Assembly (NCBI GenBank): GCA_020793555.1
Contig: DQIO01000309.1
Coordinates: 1-17,936 of the forward strand
Source: Methanosarcinaceae archaeon
GTDB taxonomy: Archaea; Halobacteriota; Methanosarcinia; Methanosarcinales; Methanosarcinaceae
Direction of reading: 5' to 3'
Length of the DNA: 17,936 nucleotides
The first letter of the stretch is position 1; each line of letters opens with the position of its first letter. A program made the position numbers and the translations under genes. Below, piece by piece: positions 6,757 through 13,965 of the stretch. Below the pieces are notes generated by a model. The model was not told the origin of the DNA, searched no databases, and saw only the letters and a program-made list of their open reading frames with translations.

Positions 6757-7614
6757 ATGAAAATAGCAATAGCAAGTGGAAAAGGCGGAACAGGGAAAAC
6801 AACAGTAGCAGTGAACCTTGCTCTCGCACTTGAAAATGTACAGTTGTTCGATTGTGATGTGGAGGAGCCGAACTGCCATCTCTTTCTGGATCTTGATCTT
6901 GAAAAAGTAGAGGATGTAAACATTCCGACACCTGTGATAGACAAAAGCAAATGTGATCTGTGTGGTAAGTGTTCAGAATTTTGCAGGTTCAATGCGATCG
7001 CCGTACTTCCAAAGGAAGTAATGATCTTTCCTGCACTCTGTCATGGATGCGGCGGATGCACACTGGTATGTCCGAATGCTGCGATTAGTGAGGAAGACCG
7101 GAGTATCGGGATTATTGATAAGAACAAAGGCAACAATGGCAATGATGGATTTGAGTTCTATCGCGGGTTGTTGAATATCGGAGAACCGATGGCATCTCCT
7201 GTAATTGCAACCCTGAAAAAACATATTGATGCGGAAAAAACTGCGATAATCGATTCGCCGCCAGGTACGGCGTGCCCTGTGATAACATCTGTCGGGGATG
7301 TGGATTATTGTGTTCTTGTTACGGAATCCACTCCTTTTGGGTTCCATGACCTGCTGCTTGCTATTGATGTCGTAAATACGCTGGAAATTCCTTTTGGTGT
7401 GATCATAAACCGGTACGATATAGGGGATAATAAGGTGGAGGAGTATTGTATCTCGCAGAAAATTCCAATACTGATGAAGATCCCGCATGATATGAAAATC
7501 GCAAGGTTGTATTCTGAAGGTATTCCGTTCGTTGTCAGGATGCCGGAGTGGAAGGATAGGTTTGTTCAGTTGTTTGATACGATCAGGCATGAGTACGAGG
7601 AGGCGAGATCATGA
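6757..7614 (+). CDS. MinD-superfamily P-loop ATPase with inserted 2[4Fe-4S] ferredoxin (first copy)
   Basis: A 285-residue protein. The Walker A (GKGGTGKTT) is at residues 8-16. An 8-Fe ferredoxin is inserted early, with Cys66/69/72/76 and Cys95/98/101/105. The I-I-D-S-P-P-G-T-A-C-P motif follows near 165-175. This is the MinD-superfamily ATPase type with a ferredoxin domain that typically occurs as adjacent paralogue pairs in anaerobes; its biochemical role is not established. I chose the ATG at 6757 because the motif-rich sequence begins there and the promoter lies just upstream; an in-frame GTG-type extension from 6679 would be untypical. Its end overlaps the start of the second copy by four bases (ATGA), so the two are coupled and may form a heterodimer. 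Insertion or maturation of Fe-S clusters is the likely role, by context with Mrp and NifX-like genes. Confidence 0.9.
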   Translation: MKIAIASGKGGTGKTTVAVNLALALENVQLFDCDVEEPNCHLFLDLDLEKVEDVNIPTPVIDKSKCDLCGKCSEFCRFNAIAVLPKEVMIFPALCHGCGGCTLVCPNAAISEEDRSIGIIDKNKGNNGNDGFEFYRGLLNIGEPMASPVIATLKKHIDAEKTAIIDSPPGTACPVITSVGDVDYCVLVTESTPFGFHDLLLAIDVVNTLEIPFGVIINRYDIGDNKVEEYCISQKIPILMKIPHDMKIARLYSEGIPFVVRMPEWKDRFVQLFDTIRHEYEEARS

Positions 7615-8507
7615 AACAACTTACGATAATAAGCGGGAAAGGCGGTACAGGCAAGACCACTATTGCGGCGGCATTTGCTTCGCTTGCAAAAGATGCCGTG
7701 ATCGCGGATTGTGATGTGGATGCAGCGGACATGCATTTGATATTGCAGCCCGAAATTTTGGAGACGATTGATTTTACGGGGCTGGATGTTGCATCCATTG
7801 ATGAGTCGCTCTGTATAAAGTGTGGCAAATGCAAGGACGCATGCAGGTTTGATGCCATCCGTGATGATATCACGATCAACATTTACGAATGTGAAGGTTG
7901 CGGGGTATGTGAGTATGTTTGTCCCGAGGATGCAGTCAGTCTGATCGAGCGAAAAGCGGGGGATGCTTACATATCAAAAACACGATTCGGACCAATGGCA
8001 CATGCAAGACTTGGTATTGGAGAGGAGGCAAGCGGAAAACTGGTTTCGTTTGTCAGGAACAATGCAAGGACACTTGCACAAAAACACAATAAGGATCTGA
8101 TAATCATTGACGGACCTCCGGGGACAGGATGTTCGGTAATCGCCTCGATTACAGGTGTCGATATGGTGATGGTTGTGACCGAGCCGAGTGTATCCGGTAT
8201 TCACGATCTGGAACGGGTGCTTGGTGTGGCTGGTCATTTCAATATTCCGGCTGTGGTCTGTATTAACAAGTATGATATAAATGAGGAAAATGTCCTGCTC
8301 ATTGAGAAGTATTGCAGTGAGAATGGAGTGGAGGTTGTGGGCAAACTTCCTTATGATGATACTCCTACCAAAGCAATGCTTCAGGAGATGACTGTTATTG
8401 AGTATTCGGATGGCGAATTCTCAAAGAGAGTCAAAGAAATATGGGAAAATGTAAGAGGGCACTTGAATGAAACCTCAGGCCATACTTTGTTAACTATGGC
8501 AAAATAA
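7611..8507 (+). CDS. MinD-superfamily P-loop ATPase with inserted 2[4Fe-4S] ferredoxin (second copy)
   Basis: A 298-residue paralogue of the preceding protein. The Walker A (GKGGTGKTT) is at residues 9-17, and the inserted ferredoxin has Cys68/71/74/78 and Cys94/97/100/104. An I-I-I-D-G-P-P-G-T-G-C motif follows near 163-173. It differs from its neighbour in having about thirteen more residues and a longer C-terminal tail, so the two copies are diverged rather than a recent duplication. The ATG overlaps the previous stop codon by four bases. Both are probably soluble. A paired ATP-dependent Fe-S or electron-transfer machine is inferred; the substrate cannot be read from sequence. Confidence 0.9.
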   Translation: MKQLTIISGKGGTGKTTIAAAFASLAKDAVIADCDVDAADMHLILQPEILETIDFTGLDVASIDESLCIKCGKCKDACRFDAIRDDITINIYECEGCGVCEYVCPEDAVSLIERKAGDAYISKTRFGPMAHARLGIGEEASGKLVSFVRNNARTLAQKHNKDLIIIDGPPGTGCSVIASITGVDMVMVVTEPSVSGIHDLERVLGVAGHFNIPAVVCINKYDINEENVLLIEKYCSENGVEVVGKLPYDDTPTKAMLQEMTVIEYSDGEFSKRVKEIWENVRGHLNETSGHTLLTMAK

Positions 8508-8525
8508 ATTAATAGGAGATATTCA

Positions 8526-9098
8526 ATGCAATGCGCTTTATGTGATGATAAAAAGTGTCGTGAGGGTAAAGACTGTTCCACAGTTGCGGAAGATGTCAGT
8601 TACGAGGGGAAAATACTCGAATCCATGAAAGTTTCGGCTGAGATCGAATCTAAGTATTATATGAAAAAGACGCGGCTGGAAGAACTGATACAATATGCCG
8701 GAGATATGGGATACACAAAATTGGGGATTGTATTTTGTATTGGTCTGGAAAAGGAAGCAAGGATTATTCACAAGATACTGGCAAGAGATTTCGAGGTGTT
8801 CTCTGTCTGTTGCAAGGTGTGCGGGATCGATAAGGATCAGTATGGTCTGGATAAACTGCATGCCGATGGTTTTGAGGCTGTATGTAATCCGATAGGTCAG
8901 TCCCTTGTGCTTAATAAGAAAAAGACCGACCTGAACATTATACTTGGATTGTGTATTGGTCATGATATTCTTTTTACCCAACATTCCGTTGCACCTGTGA
9001 CAACTCTGGCAGTCAAGGATAGGGTTTTGGCACACAATCCGCTTGGTGCGATATATTCCAATTATTATCTTAGGAACAGGTTCGATATGAGAGAATAA
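8526..9098 (+). CDS. DUF1847 Cys-rich putative metal-binding protein
   Basis: A 190-residue protein that I assign to DUF1847, a family described only as predicted metal-binding. The N-terminus has a Cys cluster (Cys3, Cys6, Cys11 and Cys17, in C-A-L-C and K-C-R-E-G-K-D-C), followed by Cys residues near 80, 99, 100 and 103 (S-V-C-C-K-V-C-G) and more near 124 and 143, suiting an Fe-S or zinc site. AGGAGAT lies five bases before the start, and the gene begins 18 bp after the second MinD-type gene, so it is most likely cotranscribed. No signal peptide or membrane segment is seen. Function unknown; position supports a role with the Fe-S-type proteins beside it. Confidence 0.82.
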   Translation: MQCALCDDKKCREGKDCSTVAEDVSYEGKILESMKVSAEIESKYYMKKTRLEELIQYAGDMGYTKLGIVFCIGLEKEARIIHKILARDFEVFSVCCKVCGIDKDQYGLDKLHADGFEAVCNPIGQSLVLNKKKTDLNIILGLCIGHDILFTQHSVAPVTTLAVKDRVLAHNPLGAIYSNYYLRNRFDMRE

Positions 9099-9108
9099 GG
9101 ATGAAGAT

Positions 9109-9792
9109 ATGATTGGGTTGACAATAATATATGACAACGATGCCGAAGACGGTTTTACAAGCGGCTGGGGTTTTTCCTGTCTTGTTGATACCGGTGATAC
9201 AAAGATCCTGTTCGATACGGGTTGGGATGGGTGTGTACTGCTCCAAAACCTTAAAAAAGCCAACATCTCACCTAGGGAGATCGGGAAGTTAGTCATTTCG
9301 CATCAGCATTGGGATCATAGCGGCGGGCTTTCGGTTTTATTGAATGCAAATCCTGATATGGAAGTGTATGTGCCGGCATCGTTCTCGAAACGCCTCAAAG
9401 ATGAGATATCGGCGCGAGCAAAATTAATTGAGGTGTCGGGGGCAGCGGAGATATGCCATAACATCTATACCACAGGCGAACTGGACACTGGTGTAAAAGG
9501 TATGAAAGAACAGTCTCTTGTTGTGGATTCCGGCAGGGGCTTGTATATTGTTACCGGATGTTCCCATCCCGGACTGACCAGGATCATAAAAGCGGCATCT
9601 CACTTTGGCACGGTTGCGGGCATAGTAGGGGGGCTGCATGGGAGCACGGAATATGAGGTGCTTGAGGGAATGACATTGATTGCAACATGTCACTGTACTG
9701 TTCACAAAGAAGAGATTGCCATGCGGTTTCCGGCGGCGTTTAGGGGTGTTGGTGCGGGGTGGAGTATTAATCTGGAATGCAGTGGCGACTGA
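9109..9792 (+). CDS. COG1237-type metallo-beta-lactamase-fold hydrolase
   Basis: A 227-residue metallo-beta-lactamase-fold protein. The signature metal-binding H-Q-H-W-D-H is at residues 65-70 within the I-S-H-x-H-W-D-H-S-G-G-L block. Further expected ligands are a T-G-C-S-H-P-G-L segment near 153-160 and G-G-L-H-G near 179-183. The L-T-I-I-Y-D-N-D opening and S-G-W-G-F block match the COG1237 group, which includes archaeal proteins sometimes named as dihydropterin/aminobenzene phosphate synthases; that specific activity is not demonstrated by the sequence. The gene starts 10 bp after DUF1847 and appears to end the rightward run. MBL proteins of this group commonly travel with NifX- and MinD-type genes. 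Substrate unknown. Confidence 0.87.
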   Translation: MIGLTIIYDNDAEDGFTSGWGFSCLVDTGDTKILFDTGWDGCVLLQNLKKANISPREIGKLVISHQHWDHSGGLSVLLNANPDMEVYVPASFSKRLKDEISARAKLIEVSGAAEICHNIYTTGELDTGVKGMKEQSLVVDSGRGLYIVTGCSHPGLTRIIKAASHFGTVAGIVGGLHGSTEYEVLEGMTLIATCHCTVHKEEIAMRFPAAFRGVGAGWSINLECSGD

Positions 9793-9882
9793 AGGGTAAT
9801 ATGCAATTCCGCTTGGTACTGGTGCGATTATGCGCTGTGTATCACCGTGTATATTTTTAGATTCAAGTCCATCAAACCCACA

Positions 9883-9891
9883 AATTATATC
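9883..9891 (+). promoter_or_regulatory. Possible TATA box for alaX
   Basis: The stretch AATTATATC lies about 30 bases before the ATG at 9917. A transcript start about 26 bases downstream would give an almost leaderless mRNA, and no Shine-Dalgarno is visible near that ATG. It suggests that alaX is transcribed separately from the gene 125 bp upstream. Confidence 0.35.
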
Positions 9892-9916
9892 TAAACCAAA
9901 AGCATTTCCAACCTTC

Positions 9917-10621
9917 ATGGAACTATTATATCTAAAAGACTGCTACCTTACGGAATTCGATGCTGTAATTGAAAGTGTAAAAGACGATAAATACGTGGTC
10001 TTGGACAAGACCGTATTTTATCCAAATTCAGGTGGACAGCTTTCCGATACAGGTGTACTGATACATAATGGCAAGAAATATCCAGTAATATTTGTCGGAA
10101 AAATCGATGGGGTCATCAGCCATGAAGTGTCGGTGCCGGGATTGAGTAAGGGTGACAGCATAAAAGGAATAATAGATTGGGACAGACGCTACAATTTTAT
10201 GAAATTCCATACAGTGTCCCACATATTGAGTGCTATTATACACAGCGAAACCGGTGCACAGATATCAGGCAACCAGATAGGCGAGGAAAAAACACGAGTG
10301 GACTTTAGTCTTGAGGATTTTGACAGGGAACTGATAAAGTCTTACGAGGCAAAGGTTAATGCAGTGATAGACAGGAAACTGCCTGTACAAATCGACATCA
10401 TGCCGCGCGAGGATGCATTCAATATCCCGTCCGTGGTGAAATTAAAAGATGCTTTTCCGCCTGACATTTCAGAGATACGGGTCATCAACATACTCGATAT
10501 TGATAAGCAGGCATGCGGCGGTACGCATGTGGCAAATACAGGTGATATCCCACATATTGATATATTCAAGGCGGAGAACAAAGGTAAGAACAACAGAAGG
10601 GTGCATTTCAGGTTTGTCTGA
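9917..10621 (+). CDS. alaX: Alanyl-tRNA editing protein AlaX (AlaX-M type)
   Basis: A 234-residue stand-alone editing protein that hydrolyses serine (and possibly glycine) wrongly attached to tRNA-Ala. It is homologous to the editing domain of alanyl-tRNA synthetase. The N-terminal part has the F-Y-P-N-S-G-G-Q block at residues 34-41, the glycine-rich motif of the longer AlaX-M class, with Ser in place of one usual Gly. The zinc ligands are His98 and His102 (H-T-V-S-H) and Cys200 and His204 (C-G-G-T-H). The length fits AlaX-M, which lacks the C-terminal extension of AlaX-L. I chose the ATG at 9917 because the conserved domain begins there; an upstream in-frame ATG at 9830 would add 29 residues without similarity. 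It is unrelated in function to the cluster before it. Confidence 0.93.
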   Translation: MELLYLKDCYLTEFDAVIESVKDDKYVVLDKTVFYPNSGGQLSDTGVLIHNGKKYPVIFVGKIDGVISHEVSVPGLSKGDSIKGIIDWDRRYNFMKFHTVSHILSAIIHSETGAQISGNQIGEEKTRVDFSLEDFDRELIKSYEAKVNAVIDRKLPVQIDIMPREDAFNIPSVVKLKDAFPPDISEIRVINILDIDKQACGGTHVANTGDIPHIDIFKAENKGKNNRRVHFRFV

Positions 10622-10650
10622 GATGTTCTAAGCCGGAATAAAAAAGTCCC

Positions 10651-10822
10651 ATGGTAGAAATTGGATTGGTTTATACAAAAGGTTCACTTCCAAGGTTTGA
10701 AGAATTCGGAAATTTGCCAACCTGCAAGGTTTCAGAAGATGGATTGGTAGATGAAAAAAACGGCATCTGAAGTTTTGGAAATGATCATAATTCCAGGTGG
10801 CTCAATAATGGCGAAAACTTGA
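10651..10822 (+). pseudogene. Frameshifted, truncated remnant resembling the N-terminus of a GATase-like protein
   Basis: An ATG at 10651 opens a reading frame (begins MVEIGLVYTKGSLPRFEEFG) that ends at TGA after 39 codons. Removing one A from the run of seven A at 10754-10760 joins it to a second frame containing M-I-I-I-P-G-G-S-I, which stops at 10820-10822. The joined product is about 56 residues. It resembles the beginning of class I glutamine amidotransferase-like (CobB/CobQ-like) proteins of methanogens, in which P-G-G-S would be near the first active-site region, but the catalytic part is absent. It therefore looks like a gene destroyed by a homopolymer indel and a 3' deletion. A sequencing error could explain the frameshift but not the early end. 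The family call is tentative. Confidence 0.5.
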
Positions 10823-10850
10823 TTTAACACATAATCACTTATAGGTCACA

Positions 10851-11705
10851 ATGAGATACGCGACAATACTGACACTATTAATTCTTATTTTTGCAACCAT
10901 TGTGACAGGATGCATTGACGAACTTGTGCCGGTCGAGGATAATTCGAACAGTGCGGACATTTCTGCCTATGAATTTGATGTTTTCGTAAACCAAAGTGTA
11001 GACAGTGATGTTGTTGTAAATACAACCACTTTTTATCTTTTAAAAAATGCAAGTGTCAGGGTAGTTAACATGCTTATAAACACTACCCTCATCGACATTG
11101 TCCCTATTGATGATATGAGTTCAAATCAGGAGTCACTGGCTAACATTGTCATTATCGCCGACAATGTGAACACAACAAACGCATCGATCGAAGTGTTTAA
11201 CAGTTATTCACTCGCGAGCAAGGTATCTGACATCGGTTATACCATTTCGAAAGATGTTATTCGTGGACAAAAACATACCTACCTGAAATTCAATGAAACC
11301 ATCACAGGATTTGTGGCATACACAATGGCGGTGCCAAAAGGACAGGATTTCGTATACATACCTACATCCTCATCCATCGTGCGATTTGTCCTGCCGGCAG
11401 GTTATACCACAGGTAACCCATTAATTGGAATCGCTCGACCACATCCAGACGAAACATATCTCGATAATGAAGGGCGGGAGACTCTAATATGGTATGAACA
11501 TGAAAATATACCTATGCCAAAATCCGTGATGGTGAAATATTACCTGAGTTCAGCACCAAAAATATTGTTGATCGCAGGCAGTATCCTTGCATTTGGTGCG
11601 GCAATCGTTCTTGTAAACTACTATATTATCAAGAAGAAACTGGAAAAGATGCGAGAGGATATTGAACAAAGTTCAAAGAAATATGAAGGAAAACATAAAA
11701 GATAA
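10851..11705 (+). CDS. DUF5803 family membrane-anchored lipoprotein-like protein
   Basis: A 284-residue protein of the archaeal DUF5803 type, as far as I can recognise. Residues 1-20 form a hydrophobic signal sequence ending in T-G-C (Cys21), a lipobox-like site suggesting lipid attachment after cleavage. Residues about 22-235 form an extracytoplasmic domain rich in beta-type sequence, with many N-x-T/S sequons that could be glycosylated in archaea. A single transmembrane helix spans about 239-262, followed by a basic cytoplasmic tail of about 22 residues (Lys/Arg/Glu-rich). The likely topology is outside domain, helix, short inside tail. It is convergent with archaemetzincin, the stops being 23 bp apart. 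Function unknown. Confidence 0.75.
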   Translation: MRYATILTLLILIFATIVTGCIDELVPVEDNSNSADISAYEFDVFVNQSVDSDVVVNTTTFYLLKNASVRVVNMLINTTLIDIVPIDDMSSNQESLANIVIIADNVNTTNASIEVFNSYSLASKVSDIGYTISKDVIRGQKHTYLKFNETITGFVAYTMAVPKGQDFVYIPTSSSIVRFVLPAGYTTGNPLIGIARPHPDETYLDNEGRETLIWYEHENIPMPKSVMVKYYLSSAPKILLIAGSILAFGAAIVLVNYYIIKKKLEKMREDIEQSSKKYEGKHKR

Positions 11706-11728
11706 AATTGAAACCTATGTTTGGGGAT

Positions 11729-12277
11729 CTAAATATTGTCCAAAAACTCACTGCATTTTTCACAAAGATCCATGCTTTTTGCATCCACTTCTTCAATCCC
11801 TGATGAAAAAGTCATTACACATCCACAATCGTCACAATGTTGAAGCCCAAGAGTGTGCCCTATTTCATGTATTGTCTCTTTTTTAACACGCTCAATTAAA
11901 ATCTGACGGTTTTTTGCAACATCGGCATTTCCATTGTAGCCGCCATCATTTGCATAGAAATTTGGATCTAACCTGTGTGTCGAAATTACACATGCTTTTC
12001 CACTTAAGAATGCCTGCCCAAATACGAAATTCACGCGGGACGCATAGAGATCAACGTTTGTAATTGCAATATTCTTTTTACCAAATCCCTTTTCTGCAAT
12101 TCTCAAAAAACTAGTGGCACGATATTGATTCCTTGCTTTATTGTGTGCATCTTTGGGTATGTCTACAGAATCCAAATTTACGACATCATTCTCAAAATAC
12201 TTTGTAGCTTCATTAATAGCTATAAGAATATCTTCATCATCAATGCCTACAGGAATTATGTGAAAAGCGTTAGACAA
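11729..12277 (-). CDS. amzA: Archaemetzincin, zinc metalloprotease
   Basis: A 182-residue archaemetzincin, a metzincin-type zinc protease family with a second zinc site. The signature is at the C-terminal part: H-E-I-G-H-T-L-G-L-Q-H with the three zinc-binding His, then Cys-x4-Cys-x-Met, and after 16 residues C-E-K-C, closely matching the family pattern H-E-x2-H-x2-G-x3-C-x4-C-x-M-x17-C-x2-C. The Met is the metzincin Met-turn. The start is a TTG, chosen because GAGG lies eight bases before it and no in-frame ATG is near. That GAGG overlaps the stop codon of the upstream membrane protein gene, ten bases away, so the two are translationally coupled. No signal peptide is seen, so it acts in the cytoplasm. 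Natural substrates are not known. It ends at TAG. Confidence 0.93.
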   Translation of the reverse strand: MSNAFHIIPVGIDDEDILIAINEATKYFENDVVNLDSVDIPKDAHNKARNQYRATSFLRIAEKGFGKKNIAITNVDLYASRVNFVFGQAFLSGKACVISTHRLDPNFYANDGGYNGNADVAKNRQILIERVKKETIHEIGHTLGLQHCDDCGCVMTFSSGIEEVDAKSMDLCEKCSEFLDNI

Positions 12278-12287
12278 TTAATCAGCC

Positions 12288-13616
12288 TCAATTATTATTG
12301 TTTTTAGTTTTTCTGGAACTCTTGCTGACAAGTCTTTTGTACATCCCTTTTACCAGCTTGAGATTGAATAGTGGCTTTTTAACATTATCAACTACATTTT
12401 GTGGAATGCTTGGTCGATATGTAGCACCGTGCATAGCCATTTCTTCATTCAAAAGTTTAAACTCTTCCTGAATCAACAGCAGCCGATCTGAAAAACCATT
12501 CATATTTTGATGATTATGGGGTGTCACTCCTACCTCTGTCCCAGCTCCAACATTACGGTACAATCCACCATTACGTGGCATGTTATCGTCTTCACCACTG
12601 TTTCGGTACAATCCACCATTACGCGGCATGTCATCGTCTTCACCACTGTTTCGGTACACTCCACCATTACGTGGCATGTCATCGTCTTCACCATTGTTGT
12701 GTTCGTCTATTTCAGGTTCATAATTTGCAATATCTTCCAGTTTTTTGTGCAAACCAAATGGCAGGGTGCCTGACGCATTGTACATACTCCATGTGTAATA
12801 TGAAACAGCATACAAACCAAGTACAAGATACATTATCGCAAACATCTGGCTAGGGAGTGCCAACGATCCGAACACCATTGTGTATATAGGCAGTATCAAA
12901 ATCGGTGCAAAAACCCACATCCATGCGGATGAATTATCCCACTGGTTGTATTCATACGTAATTACAACCCACCACATAACAAAAAGCAATGGGGCCATAT
13001 AAGGAATATACCACAGTGGATAGTATATCATGAACATGTATACAGCAAGCGTTATATTCAGGAGAACCACATACATAAACAGATTATACACACGTCTAAG
13101 TGATGCAGATGCTGAATGATCCTGCGCCTGATATGTACCTGAAGCAGGCGCAAATTCAATACTTTTTTTCAGGTCATTGATGCTGTAATTCAATGATTTT
13201 ATTTGACTTGAAACACCGTCATAACCAACCTGCACTTCTGCAATATCCCTGAGTACAGGCTCAAAACGGTCATAGATGATCTCTTCAAACATCTGGTCAA
13301 CAATTCGCTCAAGATATGTGTTCTTTTTAATGAACTTGATTGCTCCGAATATAAGCACCGCACCTGCAAATATCTGAGTGGCTTCCCGTATGAAGATCAA
13401 TGAATCAAACTCATCTGTAAAAACGTATGTTATCTGGATAATTGAGGATATGATATAAAAAAAACCTACAGCCAATAAGACTGCTATCACAATCTTGTCA
13501 AACCCGGACATATAGCTTCTGCTATGTTCCATGCCTGTGTTTGTGATTGCTACTCCACCGTCAGATTCTACAATTTTTCTATCTGCCGGAGTCTTGTTTT
13601 TTTTATAATCTTTCAT
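12288..13616 (-). CDS. Unrecognised six-TM membrane protein with 16-aa tandem repeats
   Basis: A 442-residue protein that I do not recognise. Predicted by eye: a short polar N-terminus, membrane helices at about 41-63 and 78-95, a cytoplasmic or extracellular middle section (about 100-170, with a possible coiled coil near 135-155), and four more helices at about 177-198, 202-221, 232-252 and 257-278. A hydrophilic C-terminal region of about 160 residues carries three 16-residue repeats (E-D-D-D/N-M-P-R-N-G-G-V/L-Y-R-N-x-G) at about 310-357 and ends in a basic N-rich tail. I chose the ATG at 13616 because a TATA box lies about 26 bases upstream, giving a leaderless transcript; an in-frame ATG at 13658 would lie upstream of that TATA box. 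It is the first gene of a pair with archaemetzincin. Confidence 0.75.
   Translation of the reverse strand: MKDYKKNKTPADRKIVESDGGVAITNTGMEHSRSYMSGFDKIVIAVLLAVGFFYIISSIIQITYVFTDEFDSLIFIREATQIFAGAVLIFGAIKFIKKNTYLERIVDQMFEEIIYDRFEPVLRDIAEVQVGYDGVSSQIKSLNYSINDLKKSIEFAPASGTYQAQDHSASASLRRVYNLFMYVVLLNITLAVYMFMIYYPLWYIPYMAPLLFVMWWVVITYEYNQWDNSSAWMWVFAPILILPIYTMVFGSLALPSQMFAIMYLVLGLYAVSYYTWSMYNASGTLPFGLHKKLEDIANYEPEIDEHNNGEDDDMPRNGGVYRNSGEDDDMPRNGGLYRNSGEDDNMPRNGGLYRNVGAGTEVGVTPHNHQNMNGFSDRLLLIQEEFKLLNEEMAMHGATYRPSIPQNVVDNVKKPLFNLKLVKGMYKRLVSKSSRKTKNNNN
12556..12699 (-). repeat. 3 x 48-bp in-frame tandem repeat
   Basis: Three adjacent 48-bp units at 12556-12603, 12604-12651 and 12652-12699 differ at only a few positions each. 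They encode three copies of a 16-residue acidic/Asn-Gly-rich motif in the C-terminal tail of the membrane protein. The frame-preserving unit length means copy number can vary without breaking the gene. Confidence 0.92.
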
Positions 13617-13636
13617 AATACCTATGGTCAGGGTAA

Positions 13637-13648
13637 CTTTATAAAAAG
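13637..13648 (-). promoter_or_regulatory. TATA box of the membrane protein/archaemetzincin unit
   Basis: On the minus strand the element reads CTTTTTATAAAG and is centred about 26 bases from the ATG at 13616. This is the usual archaeal TATA-to-start distance and points to a leaderless transcript beginning at or beside that ATG. Confidence 0.5.
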
Positions 13649-13809
13649 TCCCATCCAATTATTGACAAAATCATACGAATCGATAGCACATACTAATTAT
13701 AGATTATACTGTGCTGTTTATATTATAAGCTTTCCTGTTATAATTTTATATATCCATGTATGATAACATAAAATTTGGATCTCCCCAACATTGAGTGGGT
13801 AAATGTTCG

Positions 13810-13866
13810 ACAGGATGAACAGGATTTACAGGATGGGGCGGACCACTCATATCCTGTTCATCCTGT
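13810..13866. repeat. Perfect 16-bp inverted repeat of CAGGAT-type words
   Basis: Arms ACAGGATGAACAGGAT (13810-13825) and ATCCTGTTCATCCTGT (13851-13866) are perfect complements around a 25-base loop. The left arm continues into TTACAGGATG, so the ACAGGAT word occurs three times in 26 bases. Words of this kind are familiar as dispersed intergenic repeats in many prokaryotic genomes. It could form a stem-loop or be the remnant of a repeat element. It lies between the end of the AK6-type gene and the promoter of the membrane protein gene. Confidence 0.75.
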
Positions 13867-13965
13867 ATATTAATTCAGGAAATATGATTTCCATGTTTGA
13901 AAACATATTCGGAATAGTGATGTTGCTCACACAATGTTAAAGAAAAGAGAAACTAAAATTTATAT

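Larger units (their letters stand above)
13617..13965. other. 349-bp intergenic region
   Basis: This gap separates the AK6-type kinase gene and the six-TM protein gene, both on the minus strand. It holds the leaderless-type TATA box near 13637-13648 and the CAGGAT inverted repeat at 13810-13866. The remainder, especially 13681-13790, is AT-rich without a credible ORF, tRNA or structured RNA that I can see. Confidence 0.6.

Noticed and set aside
12507..12853. Plus-strand ORFs with His-rich repeats across the tandem repeat
   Set aside because: The repeats are shadows of the 48-bp units; the minus-strand frame encodes a coherent membrane protein with a promoter.
13810..13866. CRISPR array
   Set aside because: Only one inverted repeat with short internal words; no regular repeat-spacer pattern and no cas genes.
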